A stretch of 64,000 nucleotides of DNA from Pedobacter chitinilyticus (GTDB lineage: Bacteria; Bacteroidota; Bacteroidia; Sphingobacteriales; Sphingobacteriaceae). This document shows, piece by piece, positions 17,560 to 27,700 of this stretch. Position 1 is the stretch's first letter. The number at the start of each line of letters is the position of its first letter. The notes beneath the pieces are model-generated. The model made no database searches. It saw nothing but the letters and a program-made list of their open reading frames with translations, and was not told the origin of the DNA. The stretch lies in assembly GCF_003313385.1 (NCBI RefSeq), contig NZ_QMHN01000002.1, positions 258,603 to 322,602 on the forward strand. The letters run 5' to 3'. The position numbers and the translations under genes were made by a program.

Positions 17560-20019
17560 ATGATAGGCTACCTCCGCTGTTGTATTTTATGTTTGCTCAA
17601 TTTTGTGGCCTTCGCGGTGTCGGCACAGCATTATGTACTCACTGGAAAAGTAACCGAAATTAAGGGTTCAAATGTGCCTTTCGTGTCTGTTTATGTAGAT
17701 AATACCACGCAAGGTACTTCTTCCAATATCGACGGACAATACAAACTCACCCTCCCAGCAGGAAAAGTAGAATTGCTATTTACCGCAGTGGGTTATGAAG
17801 ACCGTAGGGTTACCGTAGTGATGAAAGAAAATACCATTTTGGACATTGTACTTGCTCCAAAAATCTTCATGTTGAATGACGTGATTATCAAGTCAAGAAC
17901 AGAAGATTTGGCCAATGAGATGATTAAGAAGGTAATCGCCAAGCGAAAAACTTATCTCAACGAAATTGATGCTTTTTCTACGGAAGTTTACACCAAAGCC
18001 ATGCAGAAATTGGTAAGCGCCCCAAAAAGGTTCTTTGGACGGGATGTAGCCACTATTTTAGATTTAGACAGTAACCGACAAGGTATCATCTATTTATCGG
18101 AAACCGAATCAAAATTAGATTTTAAGCAGCGAGATAAGGTGAAAGAAATAATGATTTCGTCTAAAATTGCTGGTGACAATAATGGATTTAGCTTTAACAA
18201 AGCCTCCGACCTCATCGTCAACTTTTACAACAATGTATTGTTTGAAGACAAACTCTCAGTAAGAGGTTTTGTGTCGCCAGTGGCCGACAATGCATTTTCG
18301 TATTACAAATACAAGTTTTTAGGCAATAGTGAGGAGAATGGTAAAACCATTAGTAAAATACAGGTCATCCCTAAACGTGGTAGTCTGCCTGTTTTTTCGG
18401 GGGTTATTTATATTGTGAAAGACAGTTGGCGAATCAATGCTGTGAATTTATTTGTAACGAAAGAAAACGGCATTGAGCTAATAGATACGCTTACAGTAAA
18501 ACAGCAGTTGGTAGAGATCGGCGACGTTTATGTCCCCCAATCTATACAATTTAGTATTGCTGGAAAAATATTGGGTTTTAAGTTTACAGGTTATGTAATG
18601 GGGGTTTATAAAAACTATAACATCCAACCTCATTTCAATAAAAACTTTTTCACTAAGGAAATTTTAAGGGTAGAAAGGAGTTCCAATCAAAAAGACCCGC
18701 TCTATTGGGAGAAACACCGTTCGGTACCGCTTACACTTGAAGAACATAACAATTATGTACGCAAAGACAGCATCAGTGCCTTAAAGGCTTCACAAAAATA
18801 CCTCGACTCGGTTGACCGCATCAAAAACCGTTTCAATATGGCACAAATATTAGTAACGCCTTACGTTTATTACCGCAGTTACAATAAAAAAAGCATTACC
18901 TACGACCCTTTAGCCACCAGCGTATTTTACACCACGATTGAGGGTTTAGCCTTAAAGTATGCAGTAAACTTACGACAGGGATTTGACGACGGTCGGTTCT
19001 ATTCGATTAGGCCCGAAGCTCGGTATGGATTTGCCAACGAACGTTTTAACGCCAATATCAAAGCTAAATATTTATACGACCCTATTAGAAATGCCACGAT
19101 ATCTGTTGGTTTTGGTTCAGAAGTGGCTAATTTAAATTCACTAGAGCAAACTAACCTACTTCGTAATAGCATCAATGCGCTGTTCTTCGGAAAAAACGTC
19201 GCTAAATTTTACGAGCGGAGATTTTTCAATGTAGAGGCGTCTAGGGAATTTGCGCCAAGCTTTGAGCTTAAATTAAGCGTAGACTATGCCAAACGCATTG
19301 CGCTTTCAAACAGCAATTTCAAAAGCTTACGTAGTAGCACCCGATTTACGTCCAATAATCCATTTACTCCCGAAGACGAGAATAATTTGCTCTTTCCAGA
19401 GCATAAAGCATTAGTGGTGAGTGGCACTTTGGCTTATACTGTAGCCCAAAAATATATTACGCGTCCCGATGGTCGTTTTTATATGGAAAGTGATTATCCA
19501 CGTGTCGAATTCAATTATAAACGAGGAATCAGAGGCGTATTTGGTTCTAGTGTTGATTACGATTTCATTTCGGTAGAGGTTTATCAGAAGAAACTACATT
19601 TCGGTATGTTGGGCAAATCTTCCATCCTTTTGGGTGCAGGAAAATTCTTAACCTCAAAAAGCTTAAACTATCCCGACTGGAAACACTTTAGGGCCAATCA
19701 ATCTATGGTATTTGATCCTGACGAACGGAACTTCCAATTTTTGGATTTCTATATTTTTAATACCACTAAGCAGTATTTCGAAGCCCACTTTCAACACAAT
19801 TTTGGTTCATTTTTTCTTAGTAAAATACCTTTGCTAAAACAATTAAAACTAGAAGAGATTATTGGTGGAGCCTACTTATCTTCTCCAGAGAAGAGAAACT
19901 ATAACGAGTTTTATTTTGGCATAAAACGGTTGAATTTCAGGATCCACTATGGTTATGCCTACGATAGAGATGAATTGATTAAAAAAGGATTTAAGTTTTC
20001 TTATGGGTTTAATTTGTAA
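17560..20019 (+). CDS. DUF5686 / carboxypeptidase-like regulatory domain outer-membrane protein (copy 2)
   Basis: 819 residues, same architecture as the upstream copy: signal peptide ending VSAQ, a CarboxypepD_reg-like domain (LTGKVTEIKGSNVPFVSVYVD) and a DUF5686 body. Conserved between the two are for instance RFFGRD/KFFGRD, MISSKI, FSFNKASD, FVSPVADNA/FVSPIADNA, QKYITRPD and LEAHxxHNF-like segments near the end. The N-terminal regions have diverged more than the body. The ATG follows a run of nine T and AA. Function unknown; the family is confined largely to Bacteroidota. Confidence 0.87.
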   Translation: MIGYLRCCILCLLNFVAFAVSAQHYVLTGKVTEIKGSNVPFVSVYVDNTTQGTSSNIDGQYKLTLPAGKVELLFTAVGYEDRRVTVVMKENTILDIVLAPKIFMLNDVIIKSRTEDLANEMIKKVIAKRKTYLNEIDAFSTEVYTKAMQKLVSAPKRFFGRDVATILDLDSNRQGIIYLSETESKLDFKQRDKVKEIMISSKIAGDNNGFSFNKASDLIVNFYNNVLFEDKLSVRGFVSPVADNAFSYYKYKFLGNSEENGKTISKIQVIPKRGSLPVFSGVIYIVKDSWRINAVNLFVTKENGIELIDTLTVKQQLVEIGDVYVPQSIQFSIAGKILGFKFTGYVMGVYKNYNIQPHFNKNFFTKEILRVERSSNQKDPLYWEKHRSVPLTLEEHNNYVRKDSISALKASQKYLDSVDRIKNRFNMAQILVTPYVYYRSYNKKSITYDPLATSVFYTTIEGLALKYAVNLRQGFDDGRFYSIRPEARYGFANERFNANIKAKYLYDPIRNATISVGFGSEVANLNSLEQTNLLRNSINALFFGKNVAKFYERRFFNVEASREFAPSFELKLSVDYAKRIALSNSNFKSLRSSTRFTSNNPFTPEDENNLLFPEHKALVVSGTLAYTVAQKYITRPDGRFYMESDYPRVEFNYKRGIRGVFGSSVDYDFISVEVYQKKLHFGMLGKSSILLGAGKFLTSKSLNYPDWKHFRANQSMVFDPDERNFQFLDFYIFNTTKQYFEAHFQHNFGSFFLSKIPLLKQLKLEEIIGGAYLSSPEKRNYNEFYFGIKRLNFRIHYGYAYDRDELIKKGFKFSYGFNL

Positions 20020-20022
20020 TTT

Positions 20023-20300
20023 GAGCCACAGATACACAGATTTTATTTTAGTTTCCGTATTTTTTTGCATTCGTTTGAAGTGATTATTTATCGCAAAGAA
20101 AAGAAGAGCTTCGCTAAGAACGCAAAGAAAAATCACGATATCAAATCTGTGCATCTGTGGCTAATCAACTTATTTCGCGAACTTCTCTTTGCGAGAACTT
20201 TAAAAGCACTTTAAAATCACTTTGCGTTAGATTATTTTACCGCGAAGAAAAAAAAGATACGCTAAGAACGCAAAGTCACATCTGTGCATCTGTGGCTACT
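20023..20300. repeat. block of CACAGATGCACAG and CGCTAAGAACGCAAAG inverted repeats
   Basis: The 376-base gap holds no gene. GAGCCACAGATACACAGATTT (20023-20043) is nearly the reverse complement of AAATCTGTGCATCTGTGGCTA at 20143-20163, and the latter recurs as a direct copy ending at 20300. Between them, CGCTAAGAACGCAAAG occurs twice (near 20112 and 20259), with partial inverse copies (CTTTGCG). The structure is that of two related units in tandem. Confidence 0.7.
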
Positions 20301-20324
20301 AACCAATTTATGATGAAAATCATC

Positions 20325-20355
20325 TTTGCCAAAAAATAAATTACACTTATCTTTG
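20325..20355 (+). promoter_or_regulatory. Bacteroidota consensus promoter of trhO
   Basis: TTTG at 20325-20328, 19-nt spacer, then TATCTTTG at 20348-20355: an exact match to TTTG-N19-TAnnTTTG. The expected start of transcription leaves a leader of about 30-35 nt before the ATG at 20396. Confidence 0.75.
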
Positions 20356-20395
20356 TATCGCCTTAAACGCCGTTTGCAGCGGTATCAATGGAAAT

Positions 20396-21328
20396 ATGAA
20401 ATACAACACCCTACTTTATTACTGCTATTCGCCAATAGCAGAGGCAGAACAATTTGCTGCTGATCATCTTCAATTTTGCAAATCATTAGGTTTAGTTGGC
20501 CGTATTATCGTGGCTGATGAAGGTTTAAATGGCACTGTATCTGGTACTGAAGAAGCTTGCAAAGCCTACATGGAGCATGTGCACGCCGATGAACGTTTTG
20601 CCAAAACTGAATTTAAAATTGATGAAGTTGACCAACCCTCATTCATCAAAATGCACTGTCGCTACAAAGCCGAAATTGTACATTCGGGCTTACGGGACAC
20701 AAGCATCATCGACCCTAACAAACAAACTGGAAAGCACCTAGAGCCTACAGAATTTAGTAAAATGATGCATGACGAAGATGTAATTGTGCTTGACGTAAGA
20801 TCAAACTACGAACATAACTTAGGTAAATTCAAAAATGCCATTACGCTAGACATCGATAATTTCAGAGACTTTCCTGAACAAATTGAAGCGCTAGCTCAAT
20901 ATAAAGACAAAAAAGTACTGACTTACTGTACAGGTGGTATCAAATGCGAAAAGGCTTCAGCCCTATTACTACATCACGGGTTTAATGATGTTTATCAACT
21001 GCACGGCGGCATTATTAAATATGGCAAGGAAGCTGGCGGCAAAGATTTTGAAGGCAAGTGCTATGTGTTTGACAACCGCATTGCTGTTGACGTAAATTCG
21101 GTTAATCCAACTGTAGTAAGCAAATGCTTTAATTGTGGTACTACTACGCCAAAAATGATCAATTGTGCCAATCCTGAATGCAATGAACACTTTACGCAAT
21201 GCGATGCCTGCGGCGAAGAACTACAAGGATGTTGCTCCGTAGCTTGTAGCGAGCACCCACGTAAACGCCCGTACGATGGCACAGGTTATTATGTGAAGGT
21301 TCCACAACCCGTAGCGATGAAAGATTAA
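20396..21328 (+). CDS. trhO: oxygen-dependent tRNA uridine(34) hydroxylase (rhodanese family)
   Basis: 310 residues. TrhO (YceA) hydroxylates U34 of certain tRNAs to 5-hydroxyuridine. The N-terminal YceA domain (LGLVGRIIVADEGLNGTVSG) is followed by a rhodanese domain with the active-site loop TYCTGGIKCEKA (Cys178 and Cys184) and a Cys-rich C-terminal part (CFNCG, CANPEC, CDACGEEL, CCSVAC) that probably binds zinc. A three-codon frame (ATG GAA ATA TGA, 20388-20399) overlaps the start codon and might affect translation. It has a consensus promoter and a T-rich terminator, so it is monocistronic. Confidence 0.95.
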   Translation: MKYNTLLYYCYSPIAEAEQFAADHLQFCKSLGLVGRIIVADEGLNGTVSGTEEACKAYMEHVHADERFAKTEFKIDEVDQPSFIKMHCRYKAEIVHSGLRDTSIIDPNKQTGKHLEPTEFSKMMHDEDVIVLDVRSNYEHNLGKFKNAITLDIDNFRDFPEQIEALAQYKDKKVLTYCTGGIKCEKASALLLHHGFNDVYQLHGGIIKYGKEAGGKDFEGKCYVFDNRIAVDVNSVNPTVVSKCFNCGTTTPKMINCANPECNEHFTQCDACGEELQGCCSVACSEHPRKRPYDGTGYYVKVPQPVAMKD

Positions 21329-21342
21329 AAGATAAAGAATGG

Positions 21343-21369
21343 GCTGTCCAAATTAGGATGGCTTTTTTT
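21343..21369 (+). terminator. intrinsic terminator after trhO
   Basis: GCTGTCC (21343-21349) pairs with GGATGGC (21356-21362) using two G-U pairs, followed directly by seven T. It lies 14 nt after the trhO stop. Confidence 0.6.
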
Positions 21370-21403
21370 ATAATTAGGCTATAAACCTCGTAGTTTTTTT
21401 ATA

Positions 21404-21436
21404 AGACTTATGAAGTTTTGAAAACTTCATAAGTCT
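21404..21436. terminator. perfect 16-bp hairpin, family AGACTTATGAAG
   Basis: AGACTTATGAAGTTTT (21404-21419), one-base loop, and its exact reverse complement (21421-21436). Just before it, AAACCTCGTAG (21383-21393) is a left half of the related hairpin type seen at 10421, suggesting replacement or mixing of family members. Confidence 0.55.
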
Positions 21437-21519
21437 ATCCTATTATTGCAACGTCTAAACAGTGATGTTTCTTTTTATTTTTATTATTTTGTAATTATTG
21501 CAGTATCAACCACTTTCGT

Positions 21520-24414
21520 ATGAAGCTTAGCTTATCAAGAATTTCCTTTCTTTTTATTCTTTATTTTTTTGGTCTTAAGCAACTAGCGGCTAACGATATT
21601 CCCAGAATTGGTGTTCCATACGTACAAAACTTCCATAAATCACTATATGCCGCTGGCAACCAAAATTGGTCTATTGCCAAAAATCAAAAAGGGATTATGT
21701 ATTTTGGAAACTCGGGCGGTTTATTAAGTTACAACGGCAAGTACTGGGAAAAACACGAACTACCAAACAAACAAATTGTAAGGTCTGTAGCGGTAAGCAA
21801 CGACGGGCTTATTTATACTGGGGGCTTCGGTGAATTTGGATTTTGGGACTATCAGCATAAAAAGCTTGCCTACACCTCACTCACTAAGCTACTTCCCAAA
21901 AATGCAAAACTTACTGGCGAAGTTTGGAAAATATACACCCTTGGCAAGAAAATATACTTCCAAACCTTTTCGCACATTTTCCTTTACGAGAACAAGAAAA
22001 TAACCGTCATCAAACCTGCCAATAATCTCCTCTTTTTACACAAAGTAAACGACAGGCTTTTTGCAGAAGTGATTGAAAAGGGCTTATTTGAACTTAAGGA
22101 TAGACAGTTAATTAAGTTAGAAGGCAGTGAAATATTAGGCAACACAGGTGTTTTATCAATTCTTCCCTATAAAGATAACCAGTTCCTAATTGGCACCAGT
22201 AAAAACGGGCTATTCATTTACGATGGAAAAACGTTTAGTCCTTTTGCCAATCAAGCCAATCAGTTCTTAAAAACCTATCAGCTCAACAACGGCGCTAGGG
22301 TGCTCAATAATTACTATGCCTTCGGCACCATTCTAAATGGTATTATCATTATCGATGTCAATGGCAATGTAGTGCAAACCATCAACAAAACCAGCGGATT
22401 GCAAAACAATACCGTACTCAGTATTTATAACGACAATGAAAACAATCTTTGGGCTGGATTGGATAATGGTATAGACCGCATCGAACTAAACTCGCCACTA
22501 TCTTTCTATTTTGATAAGACTGGAAAATTTGGAACAGTTTATTCTAGCTTAATCTTTGGAAACAAAATTTACCTTGGCACCAATCAAGGCTTATTTTACG
22601 GTAACTGGAGCAATAATGCCGCAGGTAATTTCGATTTTAAACTGATTCCCAACTCACAGGGGCAAGTATGGGATTTAAGCCGCATAGACAACCAGCTTAT
22701 TTGTGGACACAACAACGGAACTTTTTCAATTGTTGGTGATAGGATTGAAAAAATCTCCAGTATAAATGGCGGTTGGACCTTAAAGAAACTCAACAGTAAT
22801 CCAAACTACCTTATTCAAGGCACTTATACAGGCTTAAGTATTTATGTTAAAAATAGTGGAGGCAATTGGACTTTTAGTCATCGAATTGAGGGCTTCGGCG
22901 AACCTTCCCGCTACGTAGAACAAGACCATAAAGGAAACATCTGGGTAAGCCATGCCTATCAAGGACTTTACCGTATCAATGTAAGCGAAGACCTTAAAAA
23001 AACAGTCAAAATAAAATATTATGATGATAAAAATGGGCTGCCGAGTAGCTTCAACATCAACGCTTTTAATTTAGAAAACAGAGTAGTTTTCTCTTCCGAT
23101 TCTGGCTTTTATGTATACGACGACATCAACGATCGTTTCAATAAGTACCATGCCTTAAACAACAAGCTGGGGAACTTCAGCACTTCCAATAAAATCATCA
23201 AAGCAAGTAACGGCAAATACTGGTTCATCAATCACGGACGTATGAGCTTGGCCAATTTTAATGAACCTGGAAAGATTGTCATCGATTCGAACCGTTTTAA
23301 CATCCTTGATGGGCGCATGGTTCAATACTATGAAAACATTAGTCAAATTAGCAATAATATCTATTTGATAAGTGTTGATGATGGTTTTGCCATTTATAAT
23401 GATGCTTTGGCTAGCACGATTAAAGCGTCAACCAAATTACCACAGGTGCTTATTGGCAAAATTGACGACATTACCGACAAATACAGCATCATTGCTGAAA
23501 GTGTAAATAGTGAAGAAGAAATTGAAATCCCATTTTCTAGAAATAGCATTCGTATCTCTTTCGCCCTTCCCTATTATCGCTTGTCCAAAATCAAATTCCA
23601 ATATTACTTAGAAGGATTTTCTAAACAGTGGTCCGAATGGAGCCCTGCAACGCAAAAAGATTTCACCAATTTAAGCAATGGCACCTACGTTTTTAAAGTG
23701 CGTGCAAAAATAGATGAACATGCCATCAGCGAAATCAGTACTGTAAAAATTGTGATTCTTGCACCTTGGTACGCCAGCAACTGGGCTTGGGCTTTTTATT
23801 TCATTTGTATCATTATTGGCCTCATTGTAGGTAAAAAAATATACGAAGCAAAGCTTAAAAAAGACCAGCAGAAAATAGCCCATAAACTTCAGCAAGAGAA
23901 GGAAGACTATTTGAAAAAAGAAGCGGAAGCAACCGAAAAACAGATTGCCAAATTACAAACCGATAAATTACAGGCCGAGTTGGCGGGCAAAAGTCGTGAA
24001 CTAGCTAATTCTGCCATGAGCTTGGTATACAAAAATGAGCTGTTACAGAAAATTAGTCAGGAGCTTTACAAGCTTAAAGACAACAAAGACCAAAAGCCTC
24101 AAGACGACCAATTGCGTAAAATCCAAAAAATCATTGATGATGGGATGAATGATGAACGGGATTGGAATTTATTTGAAAACAGTTTCAATGAGGCCCATGA
24201 AAGTTTCTTCAAAAAGCTAAAAGCGAACCACCCAGACCTTGTTCCAAATGACCTGAAGCTTTGCGCTTACCTGCGCATGAACATGAGTAGCAAAGAGATG
24301 GCATCCTTACTAAATATCTCTGTTAGGGGCGTAGAAATACGTCGGTATCGTTTGCGTAAAAAACTAGCAGTACCTCATGACAAAAACCTTACGGAGTTTC
24401 TCATTGAACTTTAA
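21520..24414 (+). CDS. membrane-spanning sensor-regulator: Reg_prop propeller, Y_Y_Y domain, LuxR-type HTH
   Basis: 964 residues. A signal peptide (about 1-24) leads to a large periplasmic part with beta-propeller-type repeats (for example GIMYFGNSGGLLSYNGKYW, NNLWAGLDNGIDRIE), then a Y_Y_Y domain at about 665-750 (FQYYLEGFSKQWSEWS), one membrane helix near 755-770, a long Lys/Glu/Gln coiled coil to about 870, and a C-terminal LuxR/GerE helix-turn-helix at about 912-950 (SSKEMASLLNISVRGVEIRR). There is no histidine kinase or receiver, so it probably binds DNA while in the membrane. It directly precedes the SusC/D locus and is its likely regulator. Confidence 0.88.
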   Translation: MKLSLSRISFLFILYFFGLKQLAANDIPRIGVPYVQNFHKSLYAAGNQNWSIAKNQKGIMYFGNSGGLLSYNGKYWEKHELPNKQIVRSVAVSNDGLIYTGGFGEFGFWDYQHKKLAYTSLTKLLPKNAKLTGEVWKIYTLGKKIYFQTFSHIFLYENKKITVIKPANNLLFLHKVNDRLFAEVIEKGLFELKDRQLIKLEGSEILGNTGVLSILPYKDNQFLIGTSKNGLFIYDGKTFSPFANQANQFLKTYQLNNGARVLNNYYAFGTILNGIIIIDVNGNVVQTINKTSGLQNNTVLSIYNDNENNLWAGLDNGIDRIELNSPLSFYFDKTGKFGTVYSSLIFGNKIYLGTNQGLFYGNWSNNAAGNFDFKLIPNSQGQVWDLSRIDNQLICGHNNGTFSIVGDRIEKISSINGGWTLKKLNSNPNYLIQGTYTGLSIYVKNSGGNWTFSHRIEGFGEPSRYVEQDHKGNIWVSHAYQGLYRINVSEDLKKTVKIKYYDDKNGLPSSFNINAFNLENRVVFSSDSGFYVYDDINDRFNKYHALNNKLGNFSTSNKIIKASNGKYWFINHGRMSLANFNEPGKIVIDSNRFNILDGRMVQYYENISQISNNIYLISVDDGFAIYNDALASTIKASTKLPQVLIGKIDDITDKYSIIAESVNSEEEIEIPFSRNSIRISFALPYYRLSKIKFQYYLEGFSKQWSEWSPATQKDFTNLSNGTYVFKVRAKIDEHAISEISTVKIVILAPWYASNWAWAFYFICIIIGLIVGKKIYEAKLKKDQQKIAHKLQQEKEDYLKKEAEATEKQIAKLQTDKLQAELAGKSRELANSAMSLVYKNELLQKISQELYKLKDNKDQKPQDDQLRKIQKIIDDGMNDERDWNLFENSFNEAHESFFKKLKANHPDLVPNDLKLCAYLRMNMSSKEMASLLNISVRGVEIRRYRLRKKLAVPHDKNLTEFLIEL

Positions 24415-24515
24415 TACTACATCATTACCTCTCATATCACTTTCTCGATTACTTTAAAAGTCTGTATAAAAACTCGCTTTGTAGTAGTACCATTTCCTCA
24501 ATCAAACAAACAAAA

Positions 24516-24544
24516 ACCGCTGTTTAGACAATAAAAACAGCGGT
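24516..24544. terminator. hairpin after the sensor-regulator gene
   Basis: ACCGCTGTTT (24516-24525) and AAACAGCGGT (24535-24544) form a perfect 10-bp stem with a 9-base loop. It lies 101 nt after the regulator stop with no T run, so it may be a terminator or an element upstream of the SusC promoter. Confidence 0.4.
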
Positions 24545-24567
24545 AAAAGCTAAGCTTGAGATAACGT

Positions 24568-24592
24568 CATTACCACACTTGATGTAGTAATG
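24568..24592. promoter_or_regulatory. possible operator upstream of susC-like gene
   Basis: CATTAC and GTAATG (24568-24573 and 24587-24592) form an inverted pair with a 13-base spacer, about 125 nt before the SusC start. No good TAnnTTTG is seen in this 302-base gap. As the DNA-binding regulator gene lies directly upstream, this symmetric site is a candidate target; the evidence is only positional. Confidence 0.25.
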
Positions 24593-24716
24593 TGCAAGTA
24601 TTTTTTGTTGTTCATACCAAACAAAAGTTCAACATTCGTGTAGTCAAAACTGGAGTAGCACCGCAAAATGTCTCCACTGACTGTGTGTTCAAATAATCAA
24701 ATATTAAATCAACGGT

Positions 24717-27700
24717 ATGAAAAAAATCTTTACAGAACTCTCTGTTTTAGCTTGTTTTTGTTTGCTTTTATTATCAGACGTTGCCTTTGCCCAAAACGTT
24801 ACAGTTACGGGTGTGGTAAAAGACGATCAGAACCTTCCGATCCCTTCGGTAAGTATCATGATCAAAGGCACAAGCAACGGCGTACAAACTAATGCAGCTG
24901 GAAGTTACACCATTAGTGCACCAGCAAACGCTACTTTGGTGTTTTCCTTCATTGGCTTTGCCAATCAAGAAATCCCTGTGAACAACAGGACAACAATTAA
25001 TGTAACCTTATTACCATCAGCTAATGATTTGCAGCAAGTGGTAGTAGTGGGTTATGGTACTCAGAAAAAAGCCGATGTAACGGGCTCCATTTCGAGTGTT
25101 AAAGGAGAAGATATTGAGAAGTTTACCGTAACTAATCCCATTGCAGCCTTGCAAGGTAAAGTTCCAGGAATGACAGTAGCTAATTCAGGAGCACCAGGCG
25201 CTAGCCCAATAGTACGTTTAAGAGGTATTGCAAGTACCAAATATGCCGATCCTTTATATGTAGTAGATGGCTTGCTGCAAGACAACATTGATTTCCTAAA
25301 CCCTAATGACATTGAAAGCATCGACTTATTGAGAGACGCTTCATCAACGGCAATTTATGGTTTAAGAGGTGCCAATGGTGTCATTGCCATTACCACCAAA
25401 AGAGCAGCTAAAGGAAAAACTACCATCAACTTTCAAAGTACAGTGGGTGTACAACATGTAGCTAATCGCATAGACGTTGTAGATGCAGACGGATTTAAGA
25501 AACTATATTCGGCACAATTAGCCAATGCTGGTTTACCTCCGTTTGACTATACCAATTTCACTGCAAATACAGATTGGCAGGATCAAGTACTTCGCAATGC
25601 AACCATCAATACCAACTCATTAACGATTTCTAATAGCGGAGAAAAATCAACTACCTTACTGAATGTTGGCTACAACAATCAAGATGGGGTGGTTAAATAC
25701 AACAACTATAAAAAGTTTGTTGCTCGTTTAAACGAAGAAATCAGAATAAACAACAATATTAAAGTTGGCGGAAATATTACAGGCTTTCACTGGAGAAACC
25801 AGCCTACATCTGTAACGCTAAACCGTGCAATATGGGCGGCACCAATAGCGCCAATACAGGTTAACGACAATACCTATTATCAAATGCCTTCATTTCAAAC
25901 ACAGGTGCTAAACCCAGTAGCCGAGATGAATCGCAATAGAAATACCTCAATAAACAGGGGCTACAGATTTAATGGAAGTTTATACGCAGAGGTTAAATTC
26001 TTAAAAGACTTCACTTGGAAATCAACGGTATATGCTGATTTAGGTTTTAATAACGCTCGTAGCTATACACCACTCCCTTTTAGGTTTGTCCGTTTAGGAG
26101 AAGGCACTCTTCCAACGGAAACAGTTTATGACAATTCTGCAAGAACTACGGTTGCTCAAAACACTTTCGAAGGTAGAAAATATCAACAAGATCATACTTT
26201 AAGTTACAGCAAAGAGCTTAATGGCGGTCATAGAATCGATGCTGTAGTAGGTTTCACCACGGTATATATGTCAAACACTTCATTAAATGGATCTCGTAGA
26301 GATACTACCTTAAATGTACCATTTGATCCTAAATTTTGGTATTTATCAAACAACATCATTAACGAAAACAATCCTACTTTTAACGGTGGTGGAGGTAGCG
26401 AAGAATCCAACGCTGGTGGTTTTGCCAGAGTTAGCTATGCCTACAAAAACAAGTATTTGTTAAATGCAACCATTAGAAGAGACGGAAGCTCAAGATTTGC
26501 GCCGAAAAATAGATGGGGAACCTTTGGTAGTGTAGGTTTAGGATGGGTTGCTAGTGAAGAAGATTTCTTCAAAAACAACATCAAAGGAATTGACTTTTTA
26601 AAACTCCGTGCTGCATGGGGTAGATTAGGTAACTCTAATGGAGTAGATCCAAATCTTTACCAATTAGCATTAACTACAGGAGAGTCAGCTGTTTTCGGAA
26701 ATAACGTATACCCTTCTATCAGAAACGCTTATCTTCCTGACGAAAATTTACGCTTTGAGATAGTACAGGGTGTTGATGTAGGTGTAGAATTAAGAGCCCT
26801 AAGAAGCAGATTAAGTGCAGAAGTAACTTACTATAACAAAACTACCGACGGAATCCTTACTCAAGTAATATTACCGAGCGTAAGTGATAACTATTTCACC
26901 AATTTAGGTAAGCTTACCAATAAAGGTGTAGAGGTTAGTTTAGGCTGGAATGATGTAATTGGATCTGACTTCAGGTACAATGTCACTGGTAATTTCAGTT
27001 ACAATAAAAATGTGGTGAACTCCATTGGTAATACTTCGAACTTCCAAATCGTTAGAGGTGGAGGAACAAATGTTACCGAAACAGGAAGATCAGTTGGTTA
27101 CTTTTTTGGCTACAAACAAATCGGCATTTACCAAAGTTCTGCCGATTTGGCAAAAATGGCCAGTTTTCCCGATTCTGCTCCTGGTGATATTGCTTTTCAA
27201 GATACCAATGGCGACGGAGTGATCAATCCCTTAGACAGAACCTACTTAGGCACACCTTTCCCTCCTTATAGCTACGGGCTTAACCTTTCTATGAGCTATA
27301 AAGGTTTTGATGTAGCCATTGAAGGTCAAGGCGTGGCAGGAAACCACATTTATACGCAACGTCGTACAGGAAGTTTCGCCGTGTTAAATTACGAGACCAA
27401 CAGGTTAAATGCATGGACAGCTCCAGGTACTAGCAATGTTGAACCCATCATCAACAGAAACCGTGCGAACAACTATTTATTTAGCAGCTATTTCTTAGAA
27501 CCTGGTGATTATTTCCGTATCCGTAATGTACAATTAGGTTATGCTTTTGCTAATGCAGCAATGAAGAGCATTGGTGTGCAAAAATTACGTCTTTTCATCA
27601 GTGGACAAAATATTAAAACATGGACAAAAGCCACAGGATACACGCCTGAGGCTCAAATAAGCGACATGCTTCAAAGTGGTGCAGATAATGGAATTTATCC

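Noticed and set aside
20157..20339. Short plus-strand frame in the gap before trhO
   Set aside because: It consists of intergenic repeat sequence and overlaps the trhO promoter.
24668..24892. Plus-strand open frame overlapping the SusC start
   Set aside because: Out of frame with the SusC signal peptide and regulatory domain, which are strongly supported.
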